64,000 bases of DNA from Rhabditoides inermis (GCA_963966185.1 CAWZYM010000188.1:322001-386000); one strand, 5' to 3'. Shown: positions 34,901 to 48,600, counted from the first letter of the stretch. Notes: generated by a model not told the origin, from the sequence alone. A program made the numbers and translations.

Positions 34901-37517
34901 GGGAATGCCGTGATGCACATTATATCGTCTACAAATTAGTCGCCGGTGACCTTACAATCATTGCAGACGGAATCACGTGAATTGCACGTTCGACAAACAA
35001 AACGTCAAAGACAGGTGATTCATGCAAGATGTATGTCCGAAATCTAGGGTTTCCCCCAGTTTCAAGGAAAGCGAATTCTTCCAAAAAAGTTATTAACAGT
35101 AGAAGATGAACAACTCACTCTGCCGTACCGCGATGTAATTTACCCCATATATTTTACATGAAATGATATCTCTTCCTAAACGTAGTAATCAATAATAAAC
35201 TAATAAGAGAACTCTTCATTCAGCTTCAACTTCCAAATGGAAAAAAAAACTCTAGGTCCAACTACTAATTCTTACTACCCTTTTACAGAGGTTAAAGTCA
35301 AAAATAAAAACCTCCAACCCCTCTCACCTGGAAGTTCTCCTCCAGCCTGTGTCTCTTTGTGCTCTTCGGTACGACGATCACACCGCGCTGCGTCAGGTGG
35401 CGCAGCAGGATCTGAGACTTAAGTATGATAGTTTTTTAATTCATATTTCACGTTTTAATATTTTCATGATCACCACGATTCTCCGCCGCAACCTCCTTTG
35501 CAAATCCACTCTAGATCAGAGTCGTGACTACAATAGTACAATCATAGTACAATCATACAATAGTACAATAGTACAATCATGGCATTTCCTCTAGTTACAT
35601 ACATCACTATACAATTCGTCGTCGTCGCAAGTCATTAGGCGGCGGGCGAACCTCCACTTCTTTGTCCTTGCTTCGCACAGCACGTCTCGTAATCCCGTCT
35701 GCCGTCGTATCTCCTTGCACGGAACCTTGTCCAGTAAAGTCAGTCCGAGCATCTTTCATACCATTCTCCTTTGTACAGTCTTCAGCTTCTGTCTCTTCGA
35801 AGACTCCAAGTCTCGGCAGCGTAGGTGAGCGCGGGTAGAACTGCCATACGAAACACTTTCCTTCGCAGTCGCATCGGTGCGCTCTTCAGCATCAAGAACT
35901 GGCCATTGCGGAAGAAAGCGCCCCAGCCAGCCTGTACTCTCCTCGTCACTTTCACTCGATCGTCGGTCATGAAGCTGAGAGAACGGCCCAGGTAGACAAA
36001 TTTGTCCACGTACTCCACTTCTCCTCCGCCCAGTCGGATGCTCTTCTTCGGCCCGTTGCTCATCACCACTGTCTTCTTTGTTCACGTAAAGTCCGTAGTC
36101 GCTGCTCTTCTTCGCTAGTTCCTCCAGCATCCTTTCTGCAGCCGAAGATGAGCGTGCAAAGAGGATGATGTCATCAGCATAGCACAGATGAGTCAGCTTC
36201 TGTCCTCCAATATCCAGTCCGGCTCCAACAAAATCGAAGATCACAAACAAACAAGAGAACGAGCAAAAGACCTCACCTGTTTGGGGTATATCTTCATCAG
36301 GCCAATTCAAATAGTACAGTTCACAAACAACCAGATAAACAAAAGGTCTCCCGGTTCCCCCCACCTGTGCGGGCGTCTTGCCGTGCTTCTCTGCCAGTCG
36401 GATCACCACCGGCTCGTCGACAGGCAGGAAAGAGGGCCAGTTCGGGGCGCCGCGCTTGCCTGAGAAATAAAAATTATTTAATCGCAAGAGTCTGACTGTT
36501 CCGTTTCGAATTTGGTCTGTGGACATCAGTGCGCATCTGCGCATATAAACGTTCATGAATAAGTTTACAATATGTTGTATCATCGTGGCAGTACTATGTT
36601 CGATTTGTGTGAATGCACTTTTGGCAGATGCAGCCATTCACTTTGGGCAGCGTGTTTTCAACACAAAACAAAACATCGACCAAACGACTTTGTGAATTAG
36701 AGAGGGCGCGCAGCGCCCTCTCTTTAGGGTTAAAACAAGGCTCGCGCTAGAAATTTCAAGAAGCAATATCTAAATACGGTCTTCTTTCCACCCACCCGGA
36801 CACCCCAGCGGCCCGTACGCCGTCACCGTGATGTTCATGGCAGTGCACGTGGCGAGCAGCTCCCGCTGCGGCCAGTGCACGTTCACCTCGATCTGCAAAC
36901 ATTTAATTAATTAATTAATTAATTAATTAATCACTTATCCAGAGTCGTCATATTATATATATATATATATATATATATTATTTTGGTATTCGCAGACAGC
37001 AATAGTGCACTTGTGGTTACAATAATCCAGCGAGGGTGTTTTTTTGCAGTGTGTGTTTTGCTAGAGCGGCACTGAATACTACTCACTGATGATCGATGAA
37101 TATCGACCGTGAAACGTATGCATTCCGAATAATGAGGTAATATTAACAATAACGGTTGCCGTTTGTGACGTATCGCTCCAACACATGCGCATTCTTAGTC
37201 AAGTGTCAAGTGTGTCCGATTCGCACAAAGCAACACAAACTAGTATAATGTGAACTACATAGTATGTGTTGTTTTGTTGGATAAAATGAAATTTCCGATT
37301 TGTTATGTAGCTTGAATGTTCCAACTCGAAGAACAGTGAACGGTAGACAACAGAAACCATACAGTGAAAATAATTTCAATGTCAGAATTTCAGAAACAGG
37401 AAAACCTATCAGAAAACGAATGTCAGAGAAGACTCACCTACTGGTTTATGGGCTTCACATTAGTTCAAACCTACTACAGTCTTGAAATTTGGTGTTTCTC
37501 TCCCGCTCTCTCTCTCC

Positions 37518-37550
<33 letters not shown>

Positions 37551-38392
37551 CATTTATCTCCCTCTCCCTCTCCCTTCCTCTTCCTCTTCCTCTCTCCCTC
37601 CCTCCCTCTCTCTCTCTCTCCCTACCTGGTGGTTCATGGGCTTGACTGTCGCACTGGCATACACGGCCTGCAGCTGTTCGATGGTGAAGTTCGACACGCC
37701 GATCGCCTTGCACAGACCGAGAGAGTAGACCTGCAATGAATATGAGAATATGGATTAGTAGGACAAATTATTCATTGCTTTAGACTTTTTGATTTTGATT
37801 TGAGTAGGACTAGACCAAGAGAGTTGACCTGCGAAAATTTGTGGTACACTAGTTTTCATTTTTGGATAGTTTTAATTTGTGATTGATTTACACAGGTTGT
37901 GAGAGTATGACTGGAGATGGAATCGTAAACGAATTATTAACTGTCTTCCACTTTTTGCACATGTGTTAAAACTAACGTCACAATATCGCGCGTGAAAACT
38001 TTGGGTTTTGGAATCAACGCTGGTAGGCGACACATTGCTTCCGTCGTGCAGTGATTGTGTATAACACAGCTATGAAACGTATATGGGAACAGTGGTCGTG
38101 GTTGAGTATTGGGTTGGCTTGTTGTGATGTGATGATGACATCGATGATCGATGGAACGCAAAATTAACGTGAGACCACTCTATGGAACATATATGGTGAT
38201 TGTGAAACGTATTCTCTCTCACTGCCTCTTTATCTTCATAGCCTTACGTATCCTATAAGGCCCTTTCCTATAAGTAACTATATGGTTTCGGAGACTGTAC
38301 AACAATATTGTTATACAATCGTGATGAACGTGAAATGTATCTCTCTCTACATACCTTCTCCTCCCCTCTCTCCCCCCTCTCCCCCTCTCCCC

Positions 38393-38476
<84 letters not shown>

Positions 38477-39335
38477 ACCTTCTCCATGGCCGCCCACGTG
38501 GCTGTCAACTCTGTGTCGTCGATCACCGACGTCTTCTCGCCCGACTCGCTAATGATCTCCTACAAAAAACAGATATTTATTAGCATACTTATTATACTTA
38601 TACTTATATTTTTATAATTATAATTTTTTATTGATCGTCATACTCGTCATACTTACTGCACTAAAATGAAAAGACATGAATAAACAAGAGTTCTCGTGAT
38701 ATTTTCTGGAATTACTACTGATTGCCACCTAGCTATCACGATACGTCGCAGACGAACGATTTGTCAGCATAATCTTTCTCGAATCAATACCATCATCAAT
38801 CGTAATCGTAACCGCTTCTCATATTCATACATACATGCTAACCTTATAAGGACAGGGCGAGTGCACGAGGTAGAGGTCCACGTAGCTGGTCTGGAAAGTT
38901 GCCGTTTTCAGTTTCCAATCTCTTGATCCTGATACACAAAAAAAACAACTTTTCTTCGTTTCTTACGTACATACCTTGAAATGAGGTTTAGTAATCTTCA
39001 TCTGCCAGGAGAAATGAGAGACACAGTAACACAATAAAAGATATAGTGAATAATACTATAAAAGTGATTGACATAGAATCACGAAGTATACATTTTGATT
39101 GTGTAACACAGTTTCTTTTTTTCGTTTTCCATCTTTTTTATGCGATTCCCACCTTGAGATTTGCCAGCGACTGCCGGAGCGCCGGCTCCACCATCGAGGG
39201 GTGGTTGTCGTTGGGGTGGAGCTGCAAGGACACGCCCCGTTAGGCCACGCCCACTGGTAGAGAGAGGGAGAGAAAGGAGAGGGAAAGAGTGAAAGAGAGA
39301 AAGAGAGATAGGAGAAGAGAGAGAAGGAGGTTGAG

Positions 39336-39375
<40 letters not shown>

Positions 39376-42000
39376 AGAGAGAGAGTCTACCTTGGTAGTG
39401 ATGAACACATCGTCCCTGGTCAGCTTGCCCTCGTTTATGTAGTCTTGCAGAACCTCTCCGATTATCTGAAATTTGAATTCGTAAAATTTGGCTTCCTAAA
39501 ACTACATAGGTCTATGAGAAATCAAACGCATCAGAAAATCAGTTCACGTTTTGTCCAAGAAATGTTTTTTTTCCGTTTCCACCGTTTTTTTCCGTTTTTT
39601 TTTCCGTTTTTTTTTTTTTAACGATAGAGGTGAAACGTATGGAACACACAACACTAATTGCAGAGATTGCAATTGTGTATTTGATATGATTTGCACAAGT
39701 TTTCTAAAAAAAAACTTGCCATCATTACAGTACTCTCAAAACACAATAAAGTACCCCTATATAGAATAGTTTATTCATAAGTTGTTATGACACACACACA
39801 AATCGAACAATGAAGTAGTACAGCTACGGTTTGGAACTGTTCGTATTCGATTTGCGGGGTTTCACTTTCTCCAGACACTGTTGGCATTACAGCATATGCG
39901 GAGAGAGGAATCCAGTCACGTCTCCAGACATCCGTCTTCTTATCCGATATAGAGTATGCGGCTTTGATCCATCCTCGAACGCGTGAGCCTTATGGACCAC
40001 CTTGCGTCTACCGTCGAACGTTCTCGAGCTTCTCGCGTCCATTTGCATACTTGCTCCCGGTCGATCCATTTGTCACTATCATGTAGCGAAATCCAAGAAA
40101 TCCGTGAGTTACCGACTATGTGCACTCCCAACAGGCTTATTTGGCTCCTCCTTATCGTCTCACAGTGAACGGCTCCGGATATCGATCGATAACAGCAGCG
40201 TACTTCTCTTCCGCTCGCGGGTGCCGCCGTTGCCCTTCAATTCGCCTTCGCTTTGTACCTTCCTTTCCTCCAATTGAGATTCCGCGCTTCGCCGACTAGT
40301 TGCACTTCCACAGGCTTATTTCAATCAATCAATCAATCAATCGTTTATCCGGAATCGTTATATCTGAATATGACAACACAATCATAATGATATGGAGCAT
40401 ACAGTAGTGCCTAAGATGCTAGATACATAATAGGCTAACGCCGGGGAAAGACAGCTAGGCTGACAAGGTTAGTGGTGGGAAGACGATACTTGATCGATAA
40501 TCATTCCTGGACCATTAGAGTACCATTCTTGACGTGAAGAGCTCCGAGGCTTCCTTTGCTTCCATGCCAATTATTATCTCCTCGCGCCATAGCTGCTTCC
40601 ACATGAGGATACTTCCCGCCGCCTCACTGGTGACTCGGGAAGGATTCTTGTCGATGACCGAACATTCGGCGGCGGTGGGGCAAAATGAGGACCCGACCGC
40701 ACGCCGCGGGGAAAAGAAGAAGAATAAGATTATTTGGCGTTGCCTTATCGTCTCACAGTGAACGGCTTCAATTTGAGAATTAGTCGATACTCCACGAAAC
40801 CTCATATCCAAGCGGCGGCGGCGGTGACTTTCATTGTCGTCGGGTGGTCATTCGAGGGAGCGCGGGAAGGGGCAACCGCTCGCGGGGACGGGAAAATGAG
40901 AAGTGATAGTACAATACAATACCACCACAACACAATACAGTACCCCACCATACACTGCAGTACCCCTATATTACAATACAGTACCCCCACACCACGATAC
41001 AGTACCCCCCACCTTCTCCGTGTTGTACATGGTGGCTGTGTCGATGTGTCGATATCCGATATCCAGCGCCATTCGCACAGATTCCCGCGTCTCCTCCGGA
41101 GTCGAGAACTGCAAGGCGTTTTTGTTTGTTTGTTTGTTTGTTTGTTTGTGATGAATCTTCTTCTGACTGATACTTTGTGTACATACGTGTTATGATCATC
41201 ACGATTCCAATTTGATTTGATTTTGTAAAGAACCATGTCCATACATACCCTCTGCCCTCTCATCAGAAGAGAAGGAACGAAATGTCATCTCGTTTTTTTT
41301 CGTCCTAACTTCTCATTTTTTCGTCCTAATTTCCCTAAGTTCTCAAGCTCTTTTCTATAGGCTCTTTCTCTTTTCTATGTCTCGGTTTTGTACAATCTCG
41401 ATTTTGTGTTCTCCACTGCAGTCCTGCACGGATTATACTTTAATACTTCCTAAGTACACCACTGAATACATTCACTTCGGACACAGCTCATTACAAGACA
41501 ACTTGTTAGTGATTTACTTATACAATTTGATGACAATCATCTTACAACACTACACACTACATATTGCGTAGAAACCAACACATCATTTTCGCAATGTTTG
41601 GCTCACCACACAATATCAACAATTCTCATGCATTTAGGTGGTGAGCCCGATATAGTGAGGGACGGTTGTTTTCGTGAAATTCTACTCCGCTCCGCTTTCT
41701 CTCACTCACACTCTCTCCCTCTCTCCCCTCTCTCATTCTCTCTCATCACTCTTTCTGCAAATGGCAAATGCAAATGAACTATCAACAAGAGGAGAGAGAG
41801 AGAGAGAGAGAGAAAGGAGAGAGAGAGAGAGAGAGAGAGAGGGCAGCGGGTGTTCGTCACTCTGGTAAGGTAACATTGACAACAAGCAAAGTCGTGTGCG
41901 TACACATTGCTTTCAAGTGGTTTGCCCTCACCTTTCCTCCGGTTCCCAGTCCAACAAAAGGAATGTCGACTCCATTCGACATCCGAAGAACCGCAGGCAT
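33749..42000 (-). CDS. Aldo-keto reductase (NADPH-dependent)
   Basis: Twelve exons with matching phases give 322 residues: 42000-41932, 41108-41013, 39465-39391, 39221-39153, 38890-38843, 38559-38479, 37730-37626, 36892-36796, 36459-36365, 35411-35328, 34353-34265, 33809-33749. The usual family length is about 320. The start MPAVLRMSNGVDIPFVGLG is the first beta strands; GYRHIDTATMY supplies the catalytic Asp and Tyr, FITTK the Lys, and DLYLVHSP the His, so the tetrad is complete. IGVSNF, VPQ-like WPQRELL and LTAYGPLG-like TAYGPLG follow, and VIVVPKS with ENF forms the NADPH 2'-phosphate site. The C terminus is HPNYPF. It reduces aldehydes or ketones in the cytosol; the substrate cannot be told. 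ATG follows an acceptor at 42014, fitting trans-splicing. Introns hold LINE relics and microsatellites. Confidence 0.92.
33975..34031 (+). mobile_element. Lone end of the long-armed Tc1 element
   Basis: Fifty-seven bases identical or nearly so to the start of the element at 11767 (CACTACTCGCCACATGG onward to GGTGTGGGCC), preceded by TA at 33973-33974. No matching right end follows nearby. It lies in the last intron of the aldo-keto reductase gene. Confidence 0.85.
34390..34469. repeat. (AT)n microsatellite
   Basis: About 80 bases of uninterrupted AT dinucleotide in the intron between exons 10 and 11 of the aldo-keto reductase gene. Confidence 0.95.
35600..36235 (-). mobile_element. RTE-like LINE relic (reverse transcriptase C-terminal part)
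   Basis: The minus strand encodes the catalytic motif LCYADDIILFA, then, after a frameshift at about 36085, GGEVEYVDKFVYLG and RRKVFRMAVLPALTYAAETW, then in another frame LKTVQRRMV, a stop, and KMLGLTLLDKVPCKEIRRQTG with RDVLCEARTKKWRFARRL. This order is that of the RT thumb and tail in RTE-type elements. Frameshifts and an in-frame stop show it is dead. It lies in intron 9 of the aldo-keto reductase gene, in the same orientation. Confidence 0.85.
36699..36723. repeat. Perfect GC hairpin
   Basis: AGAGAGGGCGC-GCA-GCGCCCTCTCT is an 11 bp perfect stem with a GCA loop, as in the hairpin at 8108-8128. Confidence 0.85.
36953..36977. repeat. (AT)n microsatellite
   Basis: Short AT run just upstream (on the minus strand) of aldo-keto reductase exon 8; an ATTA tetranucleotide run lies at 36905-36931. 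Confidence 0.9.
37495..37622. repeat. CT-rich microsatellite
   Basis: CT and CCT repeat directly downstream of aldo-keto reductase exon 7 in its intron. Confidence 0.9.
38340..38476. repeat. CT-rich microsatellite
   Basis: Nearly pure CT run directly downstream of exon 6 of the aldo-keto reductase gene, starting within three bases of its donor site. Confidence 0.9.
38975..39001 (-). other. Possible 27-base cassette exon of the aldo-keto reductase gene
   Basis: Flanked by CCTGGCAG before and GTATGT after, it encodes MKITKPHFK in phase and could lie between exons 4 and 5. Without it, SLANLKTSYVDLYLVH aligns with the family at normal length. With it, nine residues would enter the loop before the strand that carries the catalytic His. 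Confidence 0.45.
39880..40320 (-). mobile_element. LINE 3'-end relic
   Basis: The minus strand reads RDWIPLSAYAVMP near 39890, similar to a segment at about 34640 in another intron of the same gene (LTAYAVINTVPG). Upstream is a Trp- and Arg-rich stretch (DKWIDREQVCKWTREA) split over frames. A phrase ATCGTCTCACAGTGAACGGCT occurs at about 40155 and 40748. This fits degraded retrotransposon tails, but the family is unsure. Confidence 0.4.
41790..41845. repeat. GA microsatellite in aldo-keto reductase intron 1
   Basis: (GA)n with AAGG interruptions. The next part of the intron on the left (41370-41790) is AT-rich or CT-rich with no other feature. Confidence 0.9.
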
Positions 42001-42016
42001 CTTGTACGAAACACTG

Positions 42017-43415
<1,399 letters not shown>

Positions 43416-43430
43416 CATAGATGTTTAGGC

Positions 43431-44670
43431 ATGGCAGTTGTGTCGCTCGCTCTCGCATTGACTGCGGTAGAAGGAGCGAGTCGCAGAATCAGCGACTTCT
43501 TCCCAGCGAGGAGACAACGGGATGTGGGTAGTTTCTATACAATACATTATGTACAGTATAAGTTTTCAACCATGCAATGCGTTTTTGCAATGCAACCGTG
43601 GCAAATGCAAAATGATAGTTGGTTTTCTTACGTTTGAATACGTTCCGCACTGCCTACAAACATAAATAATTGATTGGACAATTTTAGTGAGTAAACGATA
43701 CCACTTTGTGATACATCATCTTATTAGAAACAACTTTAGTTCTTCAAATTGCTGGGAGAAGATGAAGGAGGAAACATTCCTCATTCAACGAACTCGAACA
43801 ACGATTTGTTCGAGTACTTTTCACTCCATCATTAACGCTAGGAATATGGAAATGCGTACAATATCACAACATAATAACAATGTGGCATTTCCGAAATATA
43901 CTACAAGCAAAGTTATTTGAGTCGGCATGGTTACTTACTTAGTATAAAACACACCCGGGCTGCACGTGTTTTATCAACAAAGACATCACTCAAATGCTGA
44001 GAGAGAGAGAGAGAGAGAGAGGGAAAGAGGAATGAGGGGAGGGAGAAGAGAGAGGGGGAATCAGCAAGCACGTGTATCGAGAACAGAAATAGACGGGATA
44101 CTCGCTCAACATTCAAAAAGCTATTCACTTGAAAATGTGAGCACATGAAAAAAACAAAACAAAATACGACTAAACATGCGATGTAATTGTCAAAAGCTCA
44201 CGTTTCCTTACCTTTCAACAGTTGCACGAACATTTGTAAAACTACTTTCAAGTATACTACTTTCAAAACATAACGCTTCAGGCGGTTCAACGCACCTACG
44301 ACGCGTACGTGAAGCGCGCGCCACGAGACGAGTTCTACGTACAAAGGTTCGTACCGCACGTGCCGTACGTACGATACGTATGTAACGCGGAAAGTGCAGA
44401 GTGTGTGGAAGTGAGCTGTGTTTTGAGTGGTTTGTCGATCAGATATCGCGGTGCAATTCGCTCAATATACGCCAGATAGCAACTATGACGTGATTGGCGT
44501 GCAGAGAGCGATCAGATACGCGAATTGTTGTTGTTTCCTTGGTACACAGAAGAGGGTTCTTACACGGCTGACATGCCAATGAAACGTATACCTAAGTGAT
44601 TTGTGTATTCAGAAACGGAGAGTTGGAGAGTGGTAGAGAGAGAGAGAGACAGAGAGAGACAGATAGAGAC

Positions 44671-44726
<56 letters not shown>

Positions 44727-44862
44727 GGTAGAGAATACAGATGGTTGCAGATCGCTCGACCCTCCCCTATCTTCGCACGCATCCCACCGCTGGAAGAACA
44801 TGCTGCACCGACTTTTCCCCGAAAAAGTCAAGCGAGCCCGCGCCGCGCGCTGTCCCGTGTAG
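43431..44862 (+). CDS. Candidate small secreted protein gene (exon structure uncertain)
   Basis: ATG at 43431 stands two bases after a TTTAG acceptor. The first exon (43431-43527) encodes MAVVSLALALTAVEGASRR then ISDFFPARRQRD, a signal-peptide-like start. A second exon-like block, 44282-44346 (acceptor TTCAG, donor GTTCGT), reads best as AVQRTYDAYVKR then APRDEFYVQR, but that frame does not match the first exon's phase; the matching frame is Arg-rich. A third block starts after ATACAG at 44739 and stays open past 44862. A missing exon would reconcile the phases. No family is recognised. Confidence 0.3.
44637..44728 (+). repeat. GA microsatellite
   Basis: (GA)n with GACA interruptions between the second and third exon-like blocks of the candidate gene. 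Confidence 0.9.
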
Positions 44863-45083
44863 ATGTTTGTTTGTTTGTTTGTTTTGTAAATAAAACAATT
44901 TTGATGTCGTTTTGCTTTATAAAGTTGTGAATAATTTTGTTTATTATAAAATGGACTCACCTTGCCATGGCGCGGCGAACGGTGGAAAGTAGCATAGTTG
45001 TGTTTGTGTGAATATTGATCAGATATTCACTGCGCTTGAGTTTGAGAGATACAAACTGCACACGTGTCTCTTTTTCGCGCGCG

Positions 45084-45116
<33 letters not shown>

Positions 45117-45469
45117 ATCCTGTCACAACACACCCGCGAAACACAAAGGTTAGATATTACATAGGTATTTTTTTTAATTTTCATTCATTTCTATACGCAG
45201 AAACGGAACCGTTCATTGCTCTCGTTCCAACAAGATGATTTTTTTCGTTTCCAGACAGAGAGAAATCTTTATTCAAAAACAATAAATACACAAAGAAGAA
45301 AAAAAGAAGAAAACACATTTACAATCGACAATCACAAAGCGTTACGCGCTCGCAGAGATCGGACACAAAACCGTTGGGAGTGAATCGAGGAAAGCGGTGA
45401 CGTCATTGTGACGTGACTTGGTGACGTCATCATCTCAAACTCAGTAACGTCACTGTTGATGACGTCATC
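44863..45469. other. Downstream flank of the globin gene
   Basis: A short CT run at 45084-45115 and AT-rich DNA. No further exon is recognised. It may include the 3' UTR of the globin gene (minus strand) and the end of the candidate gene at 43431 (plus strand). Confidence 0.4.
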
Positions 45470-45569
45470 TCAGACGCAGCTGACGTTATGGTTGCTGTCC
45501 TTGCGGCTGACGATAGCCGGACTGATACGGTCACTGCACGGGCTGGCGGTGCCTAGACAGAGGGAGGGT

Positions 45570-45616
<47 letters not shown>

Positions 45617-48600
45617 GCACCCTCGCTGTCGGCGTGCCTCAAATTGTACAGCTCGAATACCACCGGCTGAACGGCGTAGTCGGGGTGCGCGTATTCCGAG
45701 CTGTACTCCGTCGAAGACGTCTTCGGGGTGCTGCAATGACTTCTCTCTTTCCTCTCCTCCCTCTCTCTCTATCTCTCCCTCTCTCTCCCCCTTTCTCTCT
45801 CTTCTTCTCTCTCTCTCCCTCTCTCCCTCCACCTTTCTCTCCCTGTATGTCTCTTCTCCCCCCCCCCCCCTCCATGTCTGTCTGTCTCTTCTCCCTCCCC
45901 CTTCCTTCCCCCTCTCTCTCCTTCTCTCTCCCTCTCTCTCCCCTCCCCCCTCTCTCTTTCTGCCCCTCTCCCCCTCTCCCTCTCTCCCCCTCTCCCCCTC
46001 TCCCTCTCTCCTCTCTCTCCCCCTCTCCCTCTCTCCCCCTCTCCCTCTCTCCCTCTCTCCCTCTCTCCCTCTCTCCCTCTCTCCCTCTCTCCCTCTCTCC
46101 CTCTCTCCCCTCTCCCTCTCTCCCTCTCCCCCTCTCTCCCCCTCTTCCCCTCTCCCCCTCTCCCTCTCTCCCTCTCTCCCTCTCTCCCTCTCTCCCTCTC
46201 TCCCTCTCTCCCCCTCTCCCTCTCTCCCCCTCTCCCTCTCTCCCCCTCTCCCCCTCTCCCTCTCTCCCTCTCTCCCCCTCTCCCCCTCTCCCTCTCTCCC
46301 TCTCTCCCTCTCTCCCTCTCTCCCTCTCTCCCTCTCTCCCTCTCTCCCTCTCTCCCTCTCTCCCTCTCTCCCTCTCTCCCTCTCTCCCTCTCTCCCTCTC
46401 TCCCCTCTCCCCCTCTCCCTCTCTCCCCCTCTCCCTCTCTCCCCCTCTCCCTCTCTCCCTCTCTCCCTCTCTCCCCCTCTCCCTCTCTCCCCCTCTCCCT
46501 CTCTCCCTCTCCCCCTCTCTCCCCCTCTTCCCCTCTCCCCCTCTCCCTCTCTCCCTCTCTCCCTCTCTCCCTCTCTCCCCCTCTCCCTCTCTCCCCCTCT
46601 CCCTCTCTCCCTCTCCCCCTCTCCCTCTCTCCCTCTCCCCCTCTCTCCCCCTCTTCCCCTCTCCCCCTCTCCCTCTCTCCCTCTCTCCCTCTCTCCCTCT
46701 CTCCCCCTCACCCGTGGTACTGTCCATACGGGATGGAGTGTATGGACAGTCTCTTCTCGGGCGCCGGCTGCGAGATCGAGTGTCTCGGCGAAGCGTGTCG
46801 GGATGATGCGGTCTGCAATGTTTTCTTTATTTTAAGTGTATATGATAGGTATTCAGGTATTTCTACATATGCAAAGCTATTCGTGTCGGGTCGGGGGGCC
46901 TGCAATCAAATCAAATCGAATGTTTATTGGGAATCGCAAACATGCTCACCCTCTCTGTGTCTGCATGATCGGGGGTGAGCGAGTGGCGCGGGGACATTCT
47001 CGGAGAAGAGTGGGGCGAGCGACGGGGCGAGGGCGTCTTTCGGGGCGACTGAAATCAAATGTACTTTCTCTCTTTCTCTTTTTCATTCCTTTCCTTTCTC
47101 TGCTAGCGCGCGGTCGCGCGCCTTCCTCTGTTATTCCCCCGACCCCTGAACAATGCTGTGCGGCGGAGGACACTAACCGGACTGGTACTCGATTTTGCTA
47201 CTCTCTACATCTACGGCATTGAGACTGGAGAGGAATCCTCGAAGACGATGAAACTCTCGGTGACGTCTATTCGCGATCGATCGTTGAAGCCCGGATCTTC
47301 CGCCGCCGAGATCGAAACTTCCCCAGAAGCCGCAAGCAGGGGATGACAAGCACCACCAACAGCACGCACGCATCCACGGGACTACCGAAATCCGTGTTAT
47401 TGGGACTCGCAGTAGGCGTTGCATTACTGTATTTTACCGTAACCTTGCCGTAATTCACATAACTGTAATGTGCTATTTGTTTCGAGATAAATATTCTGAC
47501 TTCTGACTTTTTCTCTCTCCCCCTCTTTCTTTTTCTCTGCCTCTCTCTCTCTCATAAGTATGAGAAGGGGAACTACCGTATTCTTTCTAGCTACCGTATA
47601 CCCACCGTAGTCGTGCTGGCTACGGTAGCGGGAGTGTTGGGAGCTCCGCCGGACGGTCGTCGCGAATAGGGACACGAGGTGAGCGCGCCGTGCAGAACCG
47701 GCTAGAGAGGCAGAGTCAGAGAAAAAGACACGGAGTCAGAGAGTCAGAGTCGGAAATTTAACCGAAATCGTTGTAGCTGCATTACACAACAGACTCGATA
47801 TTGTTATTTGGTGATGAATTGCTCATAGTTCAAGATCACTAGATCGTCGCTCTTTGCCCATTGTCATTGAACAAGTATCGGAGCTTATACGAATGAAGTG
47901 AAACGTATCTGCATTCGCAGTCCCATTTTGCCCCGCCCCCTCTCGCCCCGCCCCTCACCTCGTCCTGTCCAGCGGGCGGCGGAGTGTCTGCCGTATCGAG
48001 ATACTTGGTCGCGTGGTGCAGCACTGTGTCCTGTAGCAAATATCGATTTATTGATTTTATCGATCGATATCGATTACCTTCTTAGTGAGTGTGTAGGAGG
48101 CTTGTCGGTTCTCATCGAATCCGGCTCGCAGCTGAAAATATAATCCTCAGTCAGTACAGTAGCCTTTGATAGAACTACAGTAAACCGAATTCGAAGTACA
48201 GTACCTGATCGACAATGCACGCGGTGAGGATCACCCACGCTTGTCCGGCGCCAGGCAGGTCGCGGACTGCTTCCTAAAACATATTATGAAGCACCGCCCA
48301 TTCAGACTCCGCCCACCTGTGCGAGAACCACGTCGACGATGGTTTCTCCGAGCTTCTCCCAGTAGTTGCCGGTGAGACCGTACGGGCGGAGGGGACCGTG
48401 CGCGCGGCCTGAGAACATAATACGTTTCACGTTTACGTTTGCGTTTCACTGATACGTTTCAACCGATGGTTATTCGACAATCGACGCGGTCATGCACAAT
48501 GTTTGTCGTAGTCGATGTTGCGTGACTAATTATATTACTATGTTCATTATTCCTTGCTATCGAATTCAATTTCACGCCGTTTTCAGGTTCACGTCTTGCA

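Noticed and set aside
35756..36637. A single 293-codon protein
   Set aside because: It is an accidental fusion of a reductase exon, intron sequence and a LINE relic in one open frame.
45569..46806. Frames of 360-390 codons on both strands
   Set aside because: They are read from a CT/GA microsatellite in a globin intron and consist only of Ser-Leu-Pro or Arg-Glu-Gly repeats; true exons 12 and 13 flank and partly overlap them in other frames.
47173..47424. Possible extra globin exon with a hydrophobic stretch
   Set aside because: All three minus-strand frames are open here, and exon 10 joins exon 11 in phase without it; no good pair of splice sites was found.
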